From NCBI GenBank assembly GCA_964593865.1, contig CAZQKE010000033.1, positions 1 to 54,164 on the forward strand: a DNA stretch of 54,164 bases, in the 5' to 3' direction. The position numbers were made by a program, and so were the translations under genes. Shown piece by piece: positions 21,338 through 31,138 of this stretch. The stretch comes from CAZQKE01 sp964593865 (GTDB lineage Bacteria > Chloroflexota > Anaerolineae > JAAYZQ01). Under the pieces are notes generated by a model. It searched no databases, was not told where the DNA came from, and worked only from the letters and a program-made list of their open reading frames with translations. Position 1 is the first letter of the stretch; every line of letters starts with the position of its first letter.

Positions 21338-24241
21338 TCAGCGTGTCACCCGCTGGAAGGTCAGCAGGAAGTTGGTGTGGATGGTAAAGTCAGGGGCGTC
21401 CGGTGTCCCTAACCCCAGCCCGACGATGGTATCGCTGGGCAGGCCGGGAACGCTGACCGAGTAGGAACCCAGGGTGTTGTACATGGGAAAGTTGGCCGGG
21501 TATTCGTTGGGCGGTTTGTTTTCGGTCTTGACGACCAGGCTGCCGCCTTCCCAGCGGATCTCAATGGGATGGCCGATGATGCGGCTGCCGTTCTCGTCCA
21601 GCAATTCTATGTAGATGGTGTGGTCGTTGCCCGATTCGTTCTTATCCTGCCAACGGACCTTGACCAACCGCCAATATTGCTGCCCCGGTCGGACGCCTGC
21701 AGGCTGGATCACGACGCCCAACGCTCCCAGACGGGGGTCCAGGTCGCGGGCGGGCTGGGGTCGCCCCGCCGGTGTCGCCGTGGGCACGGGTTTGGCCGCC
21801 GAAGCGACGCTCTTGCCCGCCGGTTTGGGGGTTTTGGTCGGCGGAACGGGTGTGGGGGTCGGCGGGATGGGCGTAGGAGTCGGCGGAGGGGGAGTGTTGG
21901 TGATGACGATGATCCAGGGGGTAGGCGTCGCCGTCGGTTCCTGAGGGGCGCTCGCCGCTCCTTCTGCTCCTCGGTTCGCTTCCCCGGTATCGGCCGGGCC
22001 GCCGGCAACTTCCCGGCTGCCCGTCACATCCTGCGAGGTCACCGAATCCTCCGTGGGAGGAGGGGTGGCGGTATCGGTGGGGAACGATGTCGCTTCCCCT
22101 TCGGTCGAGAAGGAGGGAGGGTGAGCCTGGGTTGTCTCCGCGCCGCCTGCAGAGGAGACGACCGGCAACGGTGTTGTCGTCGGTGGTGCAGGGGCAGCGG
22201 TGGGCGTCGGTTCCACAACTTGGGCGAAGGCTATGGCCCCTTGTAGGTTGGTCACATTATCGGCGGCCAGGACCTGGATGACTACGTAGGGCATGACGAT
22301 ACCCAGGAACCAGATCAGCAGCATGGTGATGGCCACCAAACGGAATTTGGCCCAGCCGCTCAGCCCGCCGAACCAGGTGACAACCCCCCCCAGGGCCGTG
22401 CCCAGCCCGCTTTGCCGTTTCTTGCGAGGCGCGCGTGGAGCAGGACGGGGCCGAGGTGCAGGTTTGGGCTTGCGACGGGGCGGTGGGGGGGGCACACGGG
22501 TTGGCCGGGGAGCGGGCTTGGGTTGCGGCTGAGGCCGAACCGGCGCGGTGACGGTAGCGGTGGCCGCCGTGGTCGCCGGTGCAGGTGCTTCCGGTTTCAG
22601 GAAGCGTTCGTCCACATTGCGCAGCCGCTCGCTCAGCAGGCGGCTCAGGGAAAGGGCCAGGTTGGGATACGCCGTCACCAGGTCTTCAAAGTCGGCTTGG
22701 GGCAGTACCCACAGGTTCAGGTCGCTGAGAGCGGTCACCGTAGCCGAGCGGGGGCCGTGGGTGAGCAAGGCCATCTCGCCGAACAGGTCCCCCGCTCCCA
22801 TTTCATCAAGGATGATCGCCTGGGGGCCGCTACCGCGCACAACCTGCACCCGGCCCGATTCAATAAAGTACATTTCGTCGCCGGGGTCACCTTCCCGGAT
22901 GATCACTTCGCCCTGGCGGTAGCGGACCGGCTTCAAACGGCGGCTGATCTCCTCCAACTGGCTTGGCGAAAGCCCCGCCAGCAGTTTGAGGCCGCGCAGA
23001 TGGGTTTCGGTAAACCGCCGGTCCATTTCGGCCAGCCGCCGGCTGAGCGTTTTGCTCAGGGCCAGGCTGACGGAAGGGTAGCGGGCTACCAAGTCGTCAA
23101 AGTCGGAACGGTAAAGAACCCACAGGTTGGTGTGTGTCGCCGCCCTGGCCGATGTGGAACGGGGTTTGCCCGTCAGCAATGCCATCTCGCCGAAAAAGTC
23201 ATCGCTGCCCAAGCGGGCCAAGACTTCGGGGACCCCCTGGTCGTGGGATGTAATCTCCACCTGTCCACTGTCGATCAGGTACAAGGCATCACCGGGTGCG
23301 CCTTCAACAAAGATCCATTCCCCGGCCGGCACATGGTGCAGCAGGAGCCGTTCGCTGACGGACCAGCGGACCTCTTCCGACAATCCGTCAAAGAGGGGCA
23401 TCGTTGCCAGCCTCTGAACGGCCCGTTCTCGGTCTTGAGGAAGCAGCGGCCCCCGCAGGGCCTGGGCCAGCGATTTGCGGATCTCCGGGTATTCCTGGGT
23501 CAGGGCATCAAATTCGGCAGCGGGCAAAGCCCACAGGATGGCATCGGTCGCGGCCTGGGCGGACCGGGTATGGGGTTTGCCGGTGAGCACGGCCATTTCC
23601 CCAAAGGTCTCGCCTGCGACCAGTTCCGCAAAGTCTCCCCCTTCTTCCGTGCTGTGCAGATGCAATTGGCCCGTCTCTATGATGAACAGGGCCTCCGGCG
23701 GTTGACCGCTTTCGACGACCAGTTCCCCCCGTTTCTTTTCTACGGGGACCAGCCGCCGCGCCACGGCCAGCAAGGCATCCTCCCCCAAACCGGATAGGAA
23801 GGGGAGGGATTTGAGCCTCTGCTCGATCAGGTAGCGGTCCAAAAGGGCCAGTCGCGAACCGAAGGCAAGGGAAAGTTTGAGTCCGATTTGGGGGGATTCG
23901 GCGATGAGGTCGATCAGGTCTTCCCGCCCCAGGACCCATAGTTCCACATCGGTTGCGGTGATGGCCCCTAGGGACCGGGGTTGATCCTGGAAAAGGTCGG
24001 CCTCGCCGACCAGGCTGCCGGGCCCTTGACTGGCGAGGGCCGTCCCACCATCGGCCAAAAGCCGCACCCACCCCGATTTGATCAGGTAGAGGGCATTGCT
24101 CGGATCGCCTTTGTGGAACAGGGCCTCGCCGCTGCGGCGCAGTTCCAGGTGCATCCGCTCGGAAACGCGTTCTTGTTCTTCTTCCGATAAGGCGGAAAAG
24201 AAGGGGGCGTCTCCTACGTAACGCATCTTCACTTTATCCAA
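21338..24241 (-). CDS. Single-pass membrane protein with four tandem cNMP-binding domains and an extracellular C-terminal domain
   Basis: 967 residues. Four cyclic-nucleotide-binding-like domains occupy about 13-128, 146-262, 282-402 and 420-540. Their phosphate cassettes read GEADLFQDQPRSLGA (79-93), GEMAVLTGKPHTRSA (214-228), GEMALLTGKPRSTSA (351-365) and GEMALLTHGPRSATV (488-502); domains 3 and 4 look canonical, 1 and 2 altered. A Pro/Arg/Lys-rich linker (550-612), one membrane helix (~634-658), a Pro/Thr stalk (675-830) and a ~125-residue outer domain (QPAGVRPGQQYWRLVKVRWQ ... FTIHTNFLLTFQR) follow. The outer domain resembles one fused to secreted Chloroflexota enzymes. No catalytic domain is visible, so signal transmission or scaffolding is inference. 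It follows rpoD but has its own promoter. The start is unsure: TTG 24241, GTG 24232 or ATG 24226 after GGAGGTGAT. Confidence 0.88.
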   Translation of the reverse strand: MDKVKMRYVGDAPFFSALSEEEQERVSERMHLELRRSGEALFHKGDPSNALYLIKSGWVRLLADGGTALASQGPGSLVGEADLFQDQPRSLGAITATDVELWVLGREDLIDLIAESPQIGLKLSLAFGSRLALLDRYLIEQRLKSLPFLSGLGEDALLAVARRLVPVEKKRGELVVESGQPPEALFIIETGQLHLHSTEEGGDFAELVAGETFGEMAVLTGKPHTRSAQAATDAILWALPAAEFDALTQEYPEIRKSLAQALRGPLLPQDRERAVQRLATMPLFDGLSEEVRWSVSERLLLHHVPAGEWIFVEGAPGDALYLIDSGQVEITSHDQGVPEVLARLGSDDFFGEMALLTGKPRSTSARAATHTNLWVLYRSDFDDLVARYPSVSLALSKTLSRRLAEMDRRFTETHLRGLKLLAGLSPSQLEEISRRLKPVRYRQGEVIIREGDPGDEMYFIESGRVQVVRGSGPQAIILDEMGAGDLFGEMALLTHGPRSATVTALSDLNLWVLPQADFEDLVTAYPNLALSLSRLLSERLRNVDERFLKPEAPAPATTAATATVTAPVRPQPQPKPAPRPTRVPPPPPRRKPKPAPRPRPAPRAPRKKRQSGLGTALGGVVTWFGGLSGWAKFRLVAITMLLIWFLGIVMPYVVIQVLAADNVTNLQGAIAFAQVVEPTPTAAPAPPTTTPLPVVSSAGGAETTQAHPPSFSTEGEATSFPTDTATPPPTEDSVTSQDVTGSREVAGGPADTGEANRGAEGAASAPQEPTATPTPWIIVITNTPPPPTPTPIPPTPTPVPPTKTPKPAGKSVASAAKPVPTATPAGRPQPARDLDPRLGALGVVIQPAGVRPGQQYWRLVKVRWQDKNESGNDHTIYIELLDENGSRIIGHPIEIRWEGGSLVVKTENKPPNEYPANFPMYNTLGSYSVSVPGLPSDTIVGLGLGTPDAPDFTIHTNFLLTFQRVTR

Positions 24242-24264
24242 TCACCTCCTCACGGGCGTCGCCC

Positions 24265-24292
24265 ATTATACCAGACCCCCCAAGGGTGTCAA
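24265..24292 (-). promoter_or_regulatory. Sigma-A promoter of the four-cNMP-domain gene
   Basis: TTGACA (24292-24287), 16-bp spacer, TATAAT (24270-24265), then GAGGAGGTGAT close to the start. Confidence 0.82.
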
Positions 24293-24318
24293 GTCGTGTG
24301 CACTCTCTTTCCTCAGGC

Positions 24319-25566
<1,248 letters not shown>

Positions 25567-25609
25567 GGGCAACCGTTTGTGCTCCAACACAAGGAATTTG
25601 AAACCGCAC

Positions 25610-25765
25610 CCGGCAGGCGGTCGCCCGGCCACGGGTTCAAAAGGAGCGACCTCGGTCGCTCACACGGCCACGGCCCGCGCCCCGCCGGACCGCGGTCCGG
25701 CGCAGGCAGCCGGGATTTTCCCCCCGGCGGCAAGCCGGGATCATGTCGGTTCTGAAGGTCACACG
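25610..25765. repeat. Palindromic repeats between dnaG and rpoD
   Basis: The stretch includes GAGCGACC/GGTCGCTC (about 25642-25660), GCCGGACC/GGTCCGGC (about 25684-25702), and the word pair GGCCACGGGTTCAAAAGGAGCGAC related to the CCCAAAAGGGGCGAC module at 45300. No promoter for rpoD could be read in the gap. Confidence 0.6.
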
Positions 25766-25770
25766 CTACG

Positions 25771-27696
25771 CTACTCGGCGACGGTGGGCGGAACCCGCAA
25801 CGGGACATCCTCTTGACGACGGCGCCCCGAAAGGGAACGGGCGTTCATAGCCTGTTGCAGGCGGCGGATCCGCACCGTCGCTTGGGTGATCAAAGGGCCG
25901 TAGGTGGCCGCAGCGTGCCGATCTCCATCTTCCAACAGGAATTTCATTTCGGCCACCTGGCGGCGCAGGTTCTGCAAACGCAAACGGGTGACGGCGTCGG
26001 CCAGGTCATCGCGCAGTTGTGATTCTGTGGCGGGAGGCTGGGCTTCCTGTGCCGCCACCAGGCGGTCCACCCGCTTTTGCAGGCTTTCTTCCAAAACGTC
26101 GTAGAAGGCCCCCCGTGCTTGAGGAACGCCGCCGCCGTCAAGCCAAGCCCGCCACGCTTCAAAGATAACCCGATCTTGGGTTCGTGTCAAATCTCCGGCC
26201 TCAAAGGGCGGGTCGGCGGCGGCACGGAGGGTTTCATCGGCTACGGGCAGTAGTTCGGGGTGACAAAGGAGCAGGGCCAAGCAATGTTCCTCAAGGGTCA
26301 ACGGTGTCTGTTCCCGCTCCGTTGGGGCGGATGCCGCCCGACGGCGGGCCGGTTTGCGGCCCGGCCCGCGGCGGATCTGTTGCCACAGTTGCCGTTCGTC
26401 CACCTGGACCATGCGGGCCAGCTGCTGCAAATAGTGGGTCCGCTGTACCCGGTCGCCCATTTCGGCAATGAGGGGACCGAGGCGGCGCACCGCTTCCGCC
26501 TTGCCTTTAGCCGTGGTCAGGTCCAGATCGGAGGTCAGAACGTCAAAATAGTAATCCATCACCGGCTTTGCCTGGGCGATCAACGCTTCCCAGCGGGCCG
26601 GATCCTCGCGGATCACTTCGTCGGGGTCCATGCCCTCCGGCAAGGTGGCAATGCGGATGTCGGCGTCCAACCGCTCTTCAAAGCGGATGAGGCCGCGGGG
26701 GGTGGGAACCGGCACGACTTCACGGTCCAAGACCTGACGGGCCACATCCAGGCCACGCAAGGTAGCCCGGTTTCCCGCGGCGTCCGAATCCAGGGCCAGG
26801 ACAAAGCGGTGGGTGAGCCGCTTGAGGGTGTTGAGCTGGGCTTCGGTCAGGGCCGTGCCCATCTGGGCTACCACGTTGTTGATGCCGTGCTGGTGGGCCA
26901 TCAGCACGTCCATATAGCCTTCGACGATGACCGCTTCCCCCCTGGTGCGGATGCCCGCTTTGGCTTGATCTAATCCAAAGAGGACGCGGCTTTTGTCAAA
27001 GAGGGGGGTCTGTGGCGAATTGAGGTATTTGGGTTGGCCCTCGCCCAGGATGCGTCCGCCAAAACCGATGATCCGTCCCCGCCCGTCACGGATGGGGACG
27101 ATCACCCGTCCTCGGAAGCGGTCGTAGTAGCCGCCCCCTTCCCGCTCCACAACCAGCCCCACCTCCAGTAGTTCTTCCTGGGTATACCCTTTGGGGATCA
27201 GGTAGCGGAGCAGGCCATCCCAGCGGTTCAAGGCATAGCCTACCTGGAAGCGGTCTAGGGTCTCGCGGGTCAGCCCCCGTTTCTCCAGGTAGGCACGGGC
27301 GCGGGCGGCCTCGTCGCTGTGGAAAAGCAGGTGGTGAAAATAGGTAGCTGCCGCCCGATTGATCTCGCGCAAGCGGTCTAGGCGTTTCGCTTCTTCGGCG
27401 GCCTGGGGAGTGGGCGGCTTCAGCTCAACACCGGCCCGTTGGGCCAGCATCCGCAACGCTTCGCCAAAGCCGACGTTTTCCCGCTTCATGATGAAGGTAA
27501 ATACGTCGCCGCCTTCGCCGCACGCGCCAAAGCAATGCCAGGTCCCCGTTTCGGGAAAGACGACGAAGGAAGGCGTCTTTTCCGAATGGAAAGGACACAA
27601 GCCCTTGTAATTGCGCCCCGCCTTTTTCAGGGGCACATAAGACTGGATAACTTCAACGATGTCCAGTCGCTCTTTGATCTCTTCGGCGATGTTCAT
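25771..27696 (-). CDS. dnaG: DNA primase
   Basis: A 641-residue DnaG. The N-terminal zinc finger reads CPFHSEKTPSFVVFPETG then CFGACGEGGDVFTFI. The catalytic core has YLNSPQTPLFDKSRVLFGLDQAK, the TOPRIM motif EGYMDVLMAHQHGINNVVAQ and ALDSDAAGNRATLRGLDVAR with the metal-binding DxD. A basic linker near PGRKPARRRAA separates the core from a C-terminal helical DnaB-binding domain. The protein makes RNA primers at the replication fork. Its start overlaps the stop of the upstream kinase-like gene by four bases. Order here is kinase, kinase, dnaG, rpoD; rpsU is not in the cluster. Confidence 0.96.
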   Translation of the reverse strand: MNIAEEIKERLDIVEVIQSYVPLKKAGRNYKGLCPFHSEKTPSFVVFPETGTWHCFGACGEGGDVFTFIMKRENVGFGEALRMLAQRAGVELKPPTPQAAEEAKRLDRLREINRAAATYFHHLLFHSDEAARARAYLEKRGLTRETLDRFQVGYALNRWDGLLRYLIPKGYTQEELLEVGLVVEREGGGYYDRFRGRVIVPIRDGRGRIIGFGGRILGEGQPKYLNSPQTPLFDKSRVLFGLDQAKAGIRTRGEAVIVEGYMDVLMAHQHGINNVVAQMGTALTEAQLNTLKRLTHRFVLALDSDAAGNRATLRGLDVARQVLDREVVPVPTPRGLIRFEERLDADIRIATLPEGMDPDEVIREDPARWEALIAQAKPVMDYYFDVLTSDLDLTTAKGKAEAVRRLGPLIAEMGDRVQRTHYLQQLARMVQVDERQLWQQIRRGPGRKPARRRAASAPTEREQTPLTLEEHCLALLLCHPELLPVADETLRAAADPPFEAGDLTRTQDRVIFEAWRAWLDGGGVPQARGAFYDVLEESLQKRVDRLVAAQEAQPPATESQLRDDLADAVTRLRLQNLRRQVAEMKFLLEDGDRHAAATYGPLITQATVRIRRLQQAMNARSLSGRRRQEDVPLRVPPTVAE

Positions 27697-28466
27697 ACCG
27701 ACTTGCGTTTTGTGGGGAGGCTCTGCGCCTGGGCCTCGTCCAGCTCTTTTTGGGCCTCGTGGGGCGAGATGGGCCTCATGTCGGCCAGGACCTTTTCAAT
27801 TTCGGCGGTCAGTTTCTGAAAGACGTGACGGATGCTTTGGGTGGCGTCAATGTGACAGAAGCTGTATTCTTCGGCAATGGCATCAAACTGGGCCAGAAGG
27901 CGGGTTTGGTATTCCACAAAGGCATCGTAGTAATCGCGGTAAGGCAAGAAATCCATACCCGATTCCCAATAGTCAAAGCCACGGGCGTTCAGGACGCGGG
28001 GGATCAGGTGGGGCAGGTCGGCATGGAGGTAAAAGACGGCGTCCGGGATCAAAGCAAAGCCAAAGATGTCGCGGATCCAGGTGGGATCCACGCCGCGCAC
28101 CAGGGCACGGGCGATGATGGAGTAGATGTAGCGGTCGGTGAGGACGACGAATCCGGCCCGCAGGGCGGGGATGATGACCTTTTCCAGGCGGTCCACCATG
28201 TCGGTAGCGTAAAACAGGTTGGCCGTCAGAAGGCCCAGGGTGTGGCCCCGCATGGCTTCTTTGATGCCCCGCCCGGCCAGTTCGGAGCGTTTGAGGCCGG
28301 TGGAGCGAACGGCATAGCCTTTGCTTTCGATCCATTCCCGCAGGAGGGCGATCTGGGTGGAGCGACCCACGCCGTCGGTCCCTTCCAGGACGATGAAACG
28401 CCCCGGCAGCGGTTCGGTGCGGGTGAACCCGGCCAACCCTTCGCCGTAGAAACGGATCTCGGTCAT
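27693..28466 (-). CDS. Thymidylate-kinase-like protein with Arg in the P-loop
   Basis: A 257-residue P-loop protein of the dTMP-kinase fold: FIVLEGTDGVGRSTQIALLREW at the N-terminus, FYATDMVDRLEKVIIPALRAG, the DRY motif in VVLTDRYIYSIIARALVRG, and PDAVFYLHADLPHLIPRVL. The Walker A lysine position is Arg (GTDGVGRST), whereas the next gene upstream has GIDGSGKST. Ordinary Tmk proteins have about 210 residues; here a ~40-residue charged C-terminal tail (EAQKELDEAQAQ...) is added. Function is therefore uncertain: a variant nucleotide kinase or a partner of the neighbouring kinase. It overlaps dnaG and the upstream tmk-like gene by four bases each. Confidence 0.85.
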   Translation of the reverse strand: MTEIRFYGEGLAGFTRTEPLPGRFIVLEGTDGVGRSTQIALLREWIESKGYAVRSTGLKRSELAGRGIKEAMRGHTLGLLTANLFYATDMVDRLEKVIIPALRAGFVVLTDRYIYSIIARALVRGVDPTWIRDIFGFALIPDAVFYLHADLPHLIPRVLNARGFDYWESGMDFLPYRDYYDAFVEYQTRLLAQFDAIAEEYSFCHIDATQSIRHVFQKLTAEIEKVLADMRPISPHEAQKELDEAQAQSLPTKRKSV

Positions 28467-29224
28467 GGCTCGCTCCTTTCCGGCAAGACCTCATCCAAAT
28501 AGCGACCGTAGACGCTTTCGGCGGCCAGCACCTCACGCCAGGCACTCGGTTCCGCACGCAACGCGCCGCCCAGCAAGGGGGTGATGATCTCGCGGACGAT
28601 CTCCTGCTGTTTGACCAGGGGCAAGGTGGCATCAACGACGGTTAGGCCGAATTCGTCCACCATTTTGTCGTACTCCTCCAAGATGCGGCTCTGGAAGAGG
28701 CTGAAGCTCTCGTAAGGATCGTCGCTCAGGCCGATGTCCATCCCGGCTTCATAATATTTGAGCTTGGGGCGTCCGCTCAGGATGCGTCTGAGGGATTCTT
28801 CCAGGGGGACGCGAAAGTAGAAAGCTACGGTCGGCTTGACGGCAAAGGCATAGACCTTGCGCACCCAGGTCGGCGAAACGCCGCGGGCCACGTCACGGCC
28901 AAAGGCGGTGTAGATGTAACGGTCGGCCAGGACGATGGCCCCCGCCTTGAGGGCCGGCAGGATCTGCCGTTCCAACCGGTCGGCAAAGTCGGCGGCGTGG
29001 ATCAGGCTGAAGGAGGTAGGCGTCAGCAGTCGTTTCTTCTTGCCCCGTTTGGTCGTCGCTTTGACCAGGGGTGAAGAGTTCCATTCGCTAAAGGCTACAC
29101 AGTAGCCTTGCCCTATCAGCCATTTGCGCAATAGGTCTAGCTGGGTACTCTTGCCGGAGCCGTCAATGCCTTCAACGATGAACAGTTTGCCCGGCAATGC
29201 CCGTCCGTCAGGTAGTTGGGCCAT
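28463..29224 (-). CDS. Thymidylate kinase family protein
   Basis: A ~253-residue kinase. The intact Walker A is VEGIDGSGKSTQLDLLRKW, followed by LIHAADFADRLERQILPALKAG, VLADRYIYTAFGRDVARGVS (the DRY motif) and VAFYFRVPLEESLRRILSGRPK with a LID-like region. The probable reaction is ATP-dependent phosphorylation of dTMP to dTDP. The protein is longer than E. coli Tmk because of an inserted basic segment (KRGKKKRLLTP) and a C-terminal extension. ATG 29224 is preferred for its spacing from GGGGG; a GTG at 29233 is possible. It is the first gene of the operon that continues through the second kinase-like gene to dnaG. It may be the only true dTMP kinase of the pair. Confidence 0.87.
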   Translation of the reverse strand: MAQLPDGRALPGKLFIVEGIDGSGKSTQLDLLRKWLIGQGYCVAFSEWNSSPLVKATTKRGKKKRLLTPTSFSLIHAADFADRLERQILPALKAGAIVLADRYIYTAFGRDVARGVSPTWVRKVYAFAVKPTVAFYFRVPLEESLRRILSGRPKLKYYEAGMDIGLSDDPYESFSLFQSRILEEYDKMVDEFGLTVVDATLPLVKQQEIVREIITPLLGGALRAEPSAWREVLAAESVYGRYLDEVLPERSEP

Positions 29225-29425
29225 CGCGTCCACCCCCAGGTTGCGTAGATCACGCTACGCCGCTCCTTCGGCGTCCTCGCGGTAAAGCCGACGCCGATGA
29301 TTTGCGCCGCCCCCGTGCCCGTCATTTTGCCGGTAGGGGCAAGTATCCCTTTGCCACGCGGGCAGGTTCCCATCCCCGGTGACAGGCCGAAGGTCTCAAT
29401 TTGCAGCAGGGGCCTCTCTCCGGGC
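29225..29425 (-). other. ~190-nt leader of the kinase-kinase-dnaG operon
   Basis: Between the promoter and the first start lies a leader that can form CGGCGTC/GACGCCG (about 29269-29300) and other GC-rich stems. I compared it by eye with common riboswitch and ncRNA signatures (c-di-GMP-I, TPP, yybP-ykoY, SRP, RNase P) and saw none. It is open in one frame but without a convincing protein. Confidence 0.35.
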
Positions 29426-29454
29426 ATTATATCACAAATCGGGCAGAAGGACAA
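29426..29454 (-). promoter_or_regulatory. Sigma-A promoter of the kinase-kinase-dnaG operon
   Basis: TTGTCC (29454-29449), 17-bp spacer, TATAAT (29431-29426) on the minus strand. The 29455-29631 stretch upstream holds no gene that I can support. Confidence 0.75.
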
Positions 29455-29631
29455 TCGCTTTGCGCCGTTTTGGCAGGGCAGGTGCATTTGCGGATTTCGC
29501 ATCTAGAGGTGGGGTTCGCCGAAAAACGCTCGGTTTCACACGCTTTCTGCGGATTCGGCGTTGCGGCAGTGGGGCCGGTGTGGAACGATCCATGCATTCG
29601 CGCCGGGGGCACCGCCCGCCCGATGGGGTAT

Positions 29632-30531
29632 CTACAATCCTACTACCGGCTCGGCCATGTCCGCCGTGCGGTAGGCATAGGCCAAATGCGGGGTGTTGTG
29701 ATGCCAGCCCGGTCGCCCATCGGGCGAAAGGAGGATGACACCGCCCACGCCGTTCACTTTGTCGGCCAGGACGCGGATGGCGGCGCGGGCCGCTGCCTGG
29801 GGATCGCCCAGCTCGGCCAAATGGTGCAAGCTCAGACGGGCCAGGATCACTTTGGCGATGGCTTCCCCCCAACCGGTAGACGACGCACCGCCGTATTCGT
29901 CATCGGCGTAAAAGCCGCAGCCGACCATAGGCACGTCACCGACACGACCGGGCATTTTGTTAGGGGTCCCCCCGGTGGAGGTCCCGGCTGCTACATGTCC
30001 TGCCATGTCCAGGGCCACACAACCCACCGTATCCGCCCGGACAAAGGCCCGGCGTCCCGAATAGGTGCGGTCGTACAGCAGTTTTTGCCAGCGTTCAAAT
30101 TCGCGGGGCACGGCCAGGTCGGTCAGTTCGCAAAGGGGAAAGCCCATCTTGTGGGCAAACCGCTGCGCACCTTCGGCAATGAGGAGGACGTGCTCGCTCT
30201 TTTCCATCACCGCACGCGCCAAACGGATGGGGTTGCGGATGAACTGCACTCCGGCCACTGCACCCACTTGTAGGTCCGCGCCGTCCATGAATCCGGCATC
30301 CAGCTCCACTTGGCCGTCGGCGTTGAGGAAGGACCCCCGTCCGGCGTCAAAGGTTTCGTCATCCTCCATGACGACGATGGCCGCCTCGACGGCATCCCGC
30401 GCCGTACCGCCCTTTTCCAACACTTCCCAACCGGCTTCCGCCGCCCGCCGAACACCGATGCGACATGCCTCTTGCAGATCGGTCGGGATGTCCCACGCAC
30501 CACCGTGGACAATGATCGCCGGTCGTGGCAT
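29632..30531 (-). CDS. Isoaspartyl peptidase / L-asparaginase (Ntn-hydrolase)
   Basis: A 299-residue plant-type asparaginase. It begins PAIIVHGGAW and contains GGTARDAVEAAIVVMEDDETFDAG and FLNADGQVELDAGFMDG. The autocleavage site is before Thr168 in ADTVGCVALD, followed by AAGTSTGGTPNKMPGRVGD and GCGFYADDEYGGASSTG, the substrate-binding loops. Self-cleavage gives alpha and beta subunits with Thr168 as the nucleophile. The enzyme hydrolyses beta-aspartyl dipeptides and L-asparagine. ATG 30531 follows GGGGAG. It is 20 bp after def and so probably shares its leaderless transcript. Confidence 0.93.
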   Translation of the reverse strand: MPRPAIIVHGGAWDIPTDLQEACRIGVRRAAEAGWEVLEKGGTARDAVEAAIVVMEDDETFDAGRGSFLNADGQVELDAGFMDGADLQVGAVAGVQFIRNPIRLARAVMEKSEHVLLIAEGAQRFAHKMGFPLCELTDLAVPREFERWQKLLYDRTYSGRRAFVRADTVGCVALDMAGHVAAGTSTGGTPNKMPGRVGDVPMVGCGFYADDEYGGASSTGWGEAIAKVILARLSLHHLAELGDPQAAARAAIRVLADKVNGVGGVILLSPDGRPGWHHNTPHLAYAYRTADMAEPVVGL

Positions 30532-30551
30532 TGCTCCCCTCCCCCGATTTT

Positions 30552-31091
30552 TCACCGCGCAGCTTCCATTTCGGCAGCTTCCTCTTGCCCTTCCTCCACC
30601 GGTCGGAAGGTTTCCATGCTGGTCAGACGGTCGGTGTAGAGAATGCCGTCCAGGTGATCAATTTCATGCTGAAAGACGCGGGCGATATAGCCTTCTAAGC
30701 GGTAGCGCACCACTTTACCTCGTTCATCTAGCCCTTTGACGACCACCTTTTCGGCGCGGGCCACCTCCCCGATGTAGCCGGGGATCGAAAGGCAGCCTTC
30801 GTATCCCACATCCTCGCCCCGCTTTTTGACGATCTCCGGATTGAAGACGATGTAGGTCTCGGCAGGACGGTTGTTTTCCTCATCGGCGGGCAGTTCCGCC
30901 ACAAAGAAGCGTTGAAGGACCCCCACTTGGGGCGCGGCCAGGCCGACGCCGTTAGCCCGACGCATCGTTTCCAGCATCCGGTGGGCCAGGGCTACCAAAG
31001 AGGGAGTCACAGCCCGGACCTTGCGCGATTTGCTGCGCAGGATTTTCAGTTGCTCCGGATCGTGAACGGTCAAAATCTCCAAGTCTGCCAT
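30552..31091 (-). CDS. def: Peptide deformylase
   Basis: A 179-residue metalloenzyme that removes the formyl group from new protein N-termini. The three signature motifs are present: GVGLAAPQVG (48-57), EGCLSIPG with metal ligand Cys100, and QHEIDHLDG with His142, Glu143 and His146. A short charged C-terminal tail (EEGQEEAAEMEAAR) follows. The ATG at 31091 is only six bases after the TATAAT-like box, so the mRNA should be leaderless. Downstream on the same strand lies the isoaspartyl peptidase, the only other gene that plausibly belongs to the transcript. The usual fmt or priA neighbours are absent. Confidence 0.96.
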   Translation of the reverse strand: MADLEILTVHDPEQLKILRSKSRKVRAVTPSLVALAHRMLETMRRANGVGLAAPQVGVLQRFFVAELPADEENNRPAETYIVFNPEIVKKRGEDVGYEGCLSIPGYIGEVARAEKVVVKGLDERGKVVRYRLEGYIARVFQHEIDHLDGILYTDRLTSMETFRPVEEGQEEAAEMEAAR

Positions 31092-31097
31092 AGGTGT

Positions 31098-31126
31098 ATT
31101 GTATCACCGGGACATCACCCTGTCAA
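31098..31126 (-). promoter_or_regulatory. Promoter of def (leaderless)
   Basis: TTGACA (31126-31121), 17-bp spacer, TACAAT (31103-31098), then ACACCT and the ATG. The promoter sits in the 47-bp gap after the FeS gene. Confidence 0.85.
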
Positions 31127-31138
31127 AGGATCGCCTTT

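Noticed and set aside
29225..29425. Riboswitch or structured ncRNA in the kinase-dnaG leader
   Set aside because: Some stems form, but no known riboswitch signature was found by eye; listed only as a leader.
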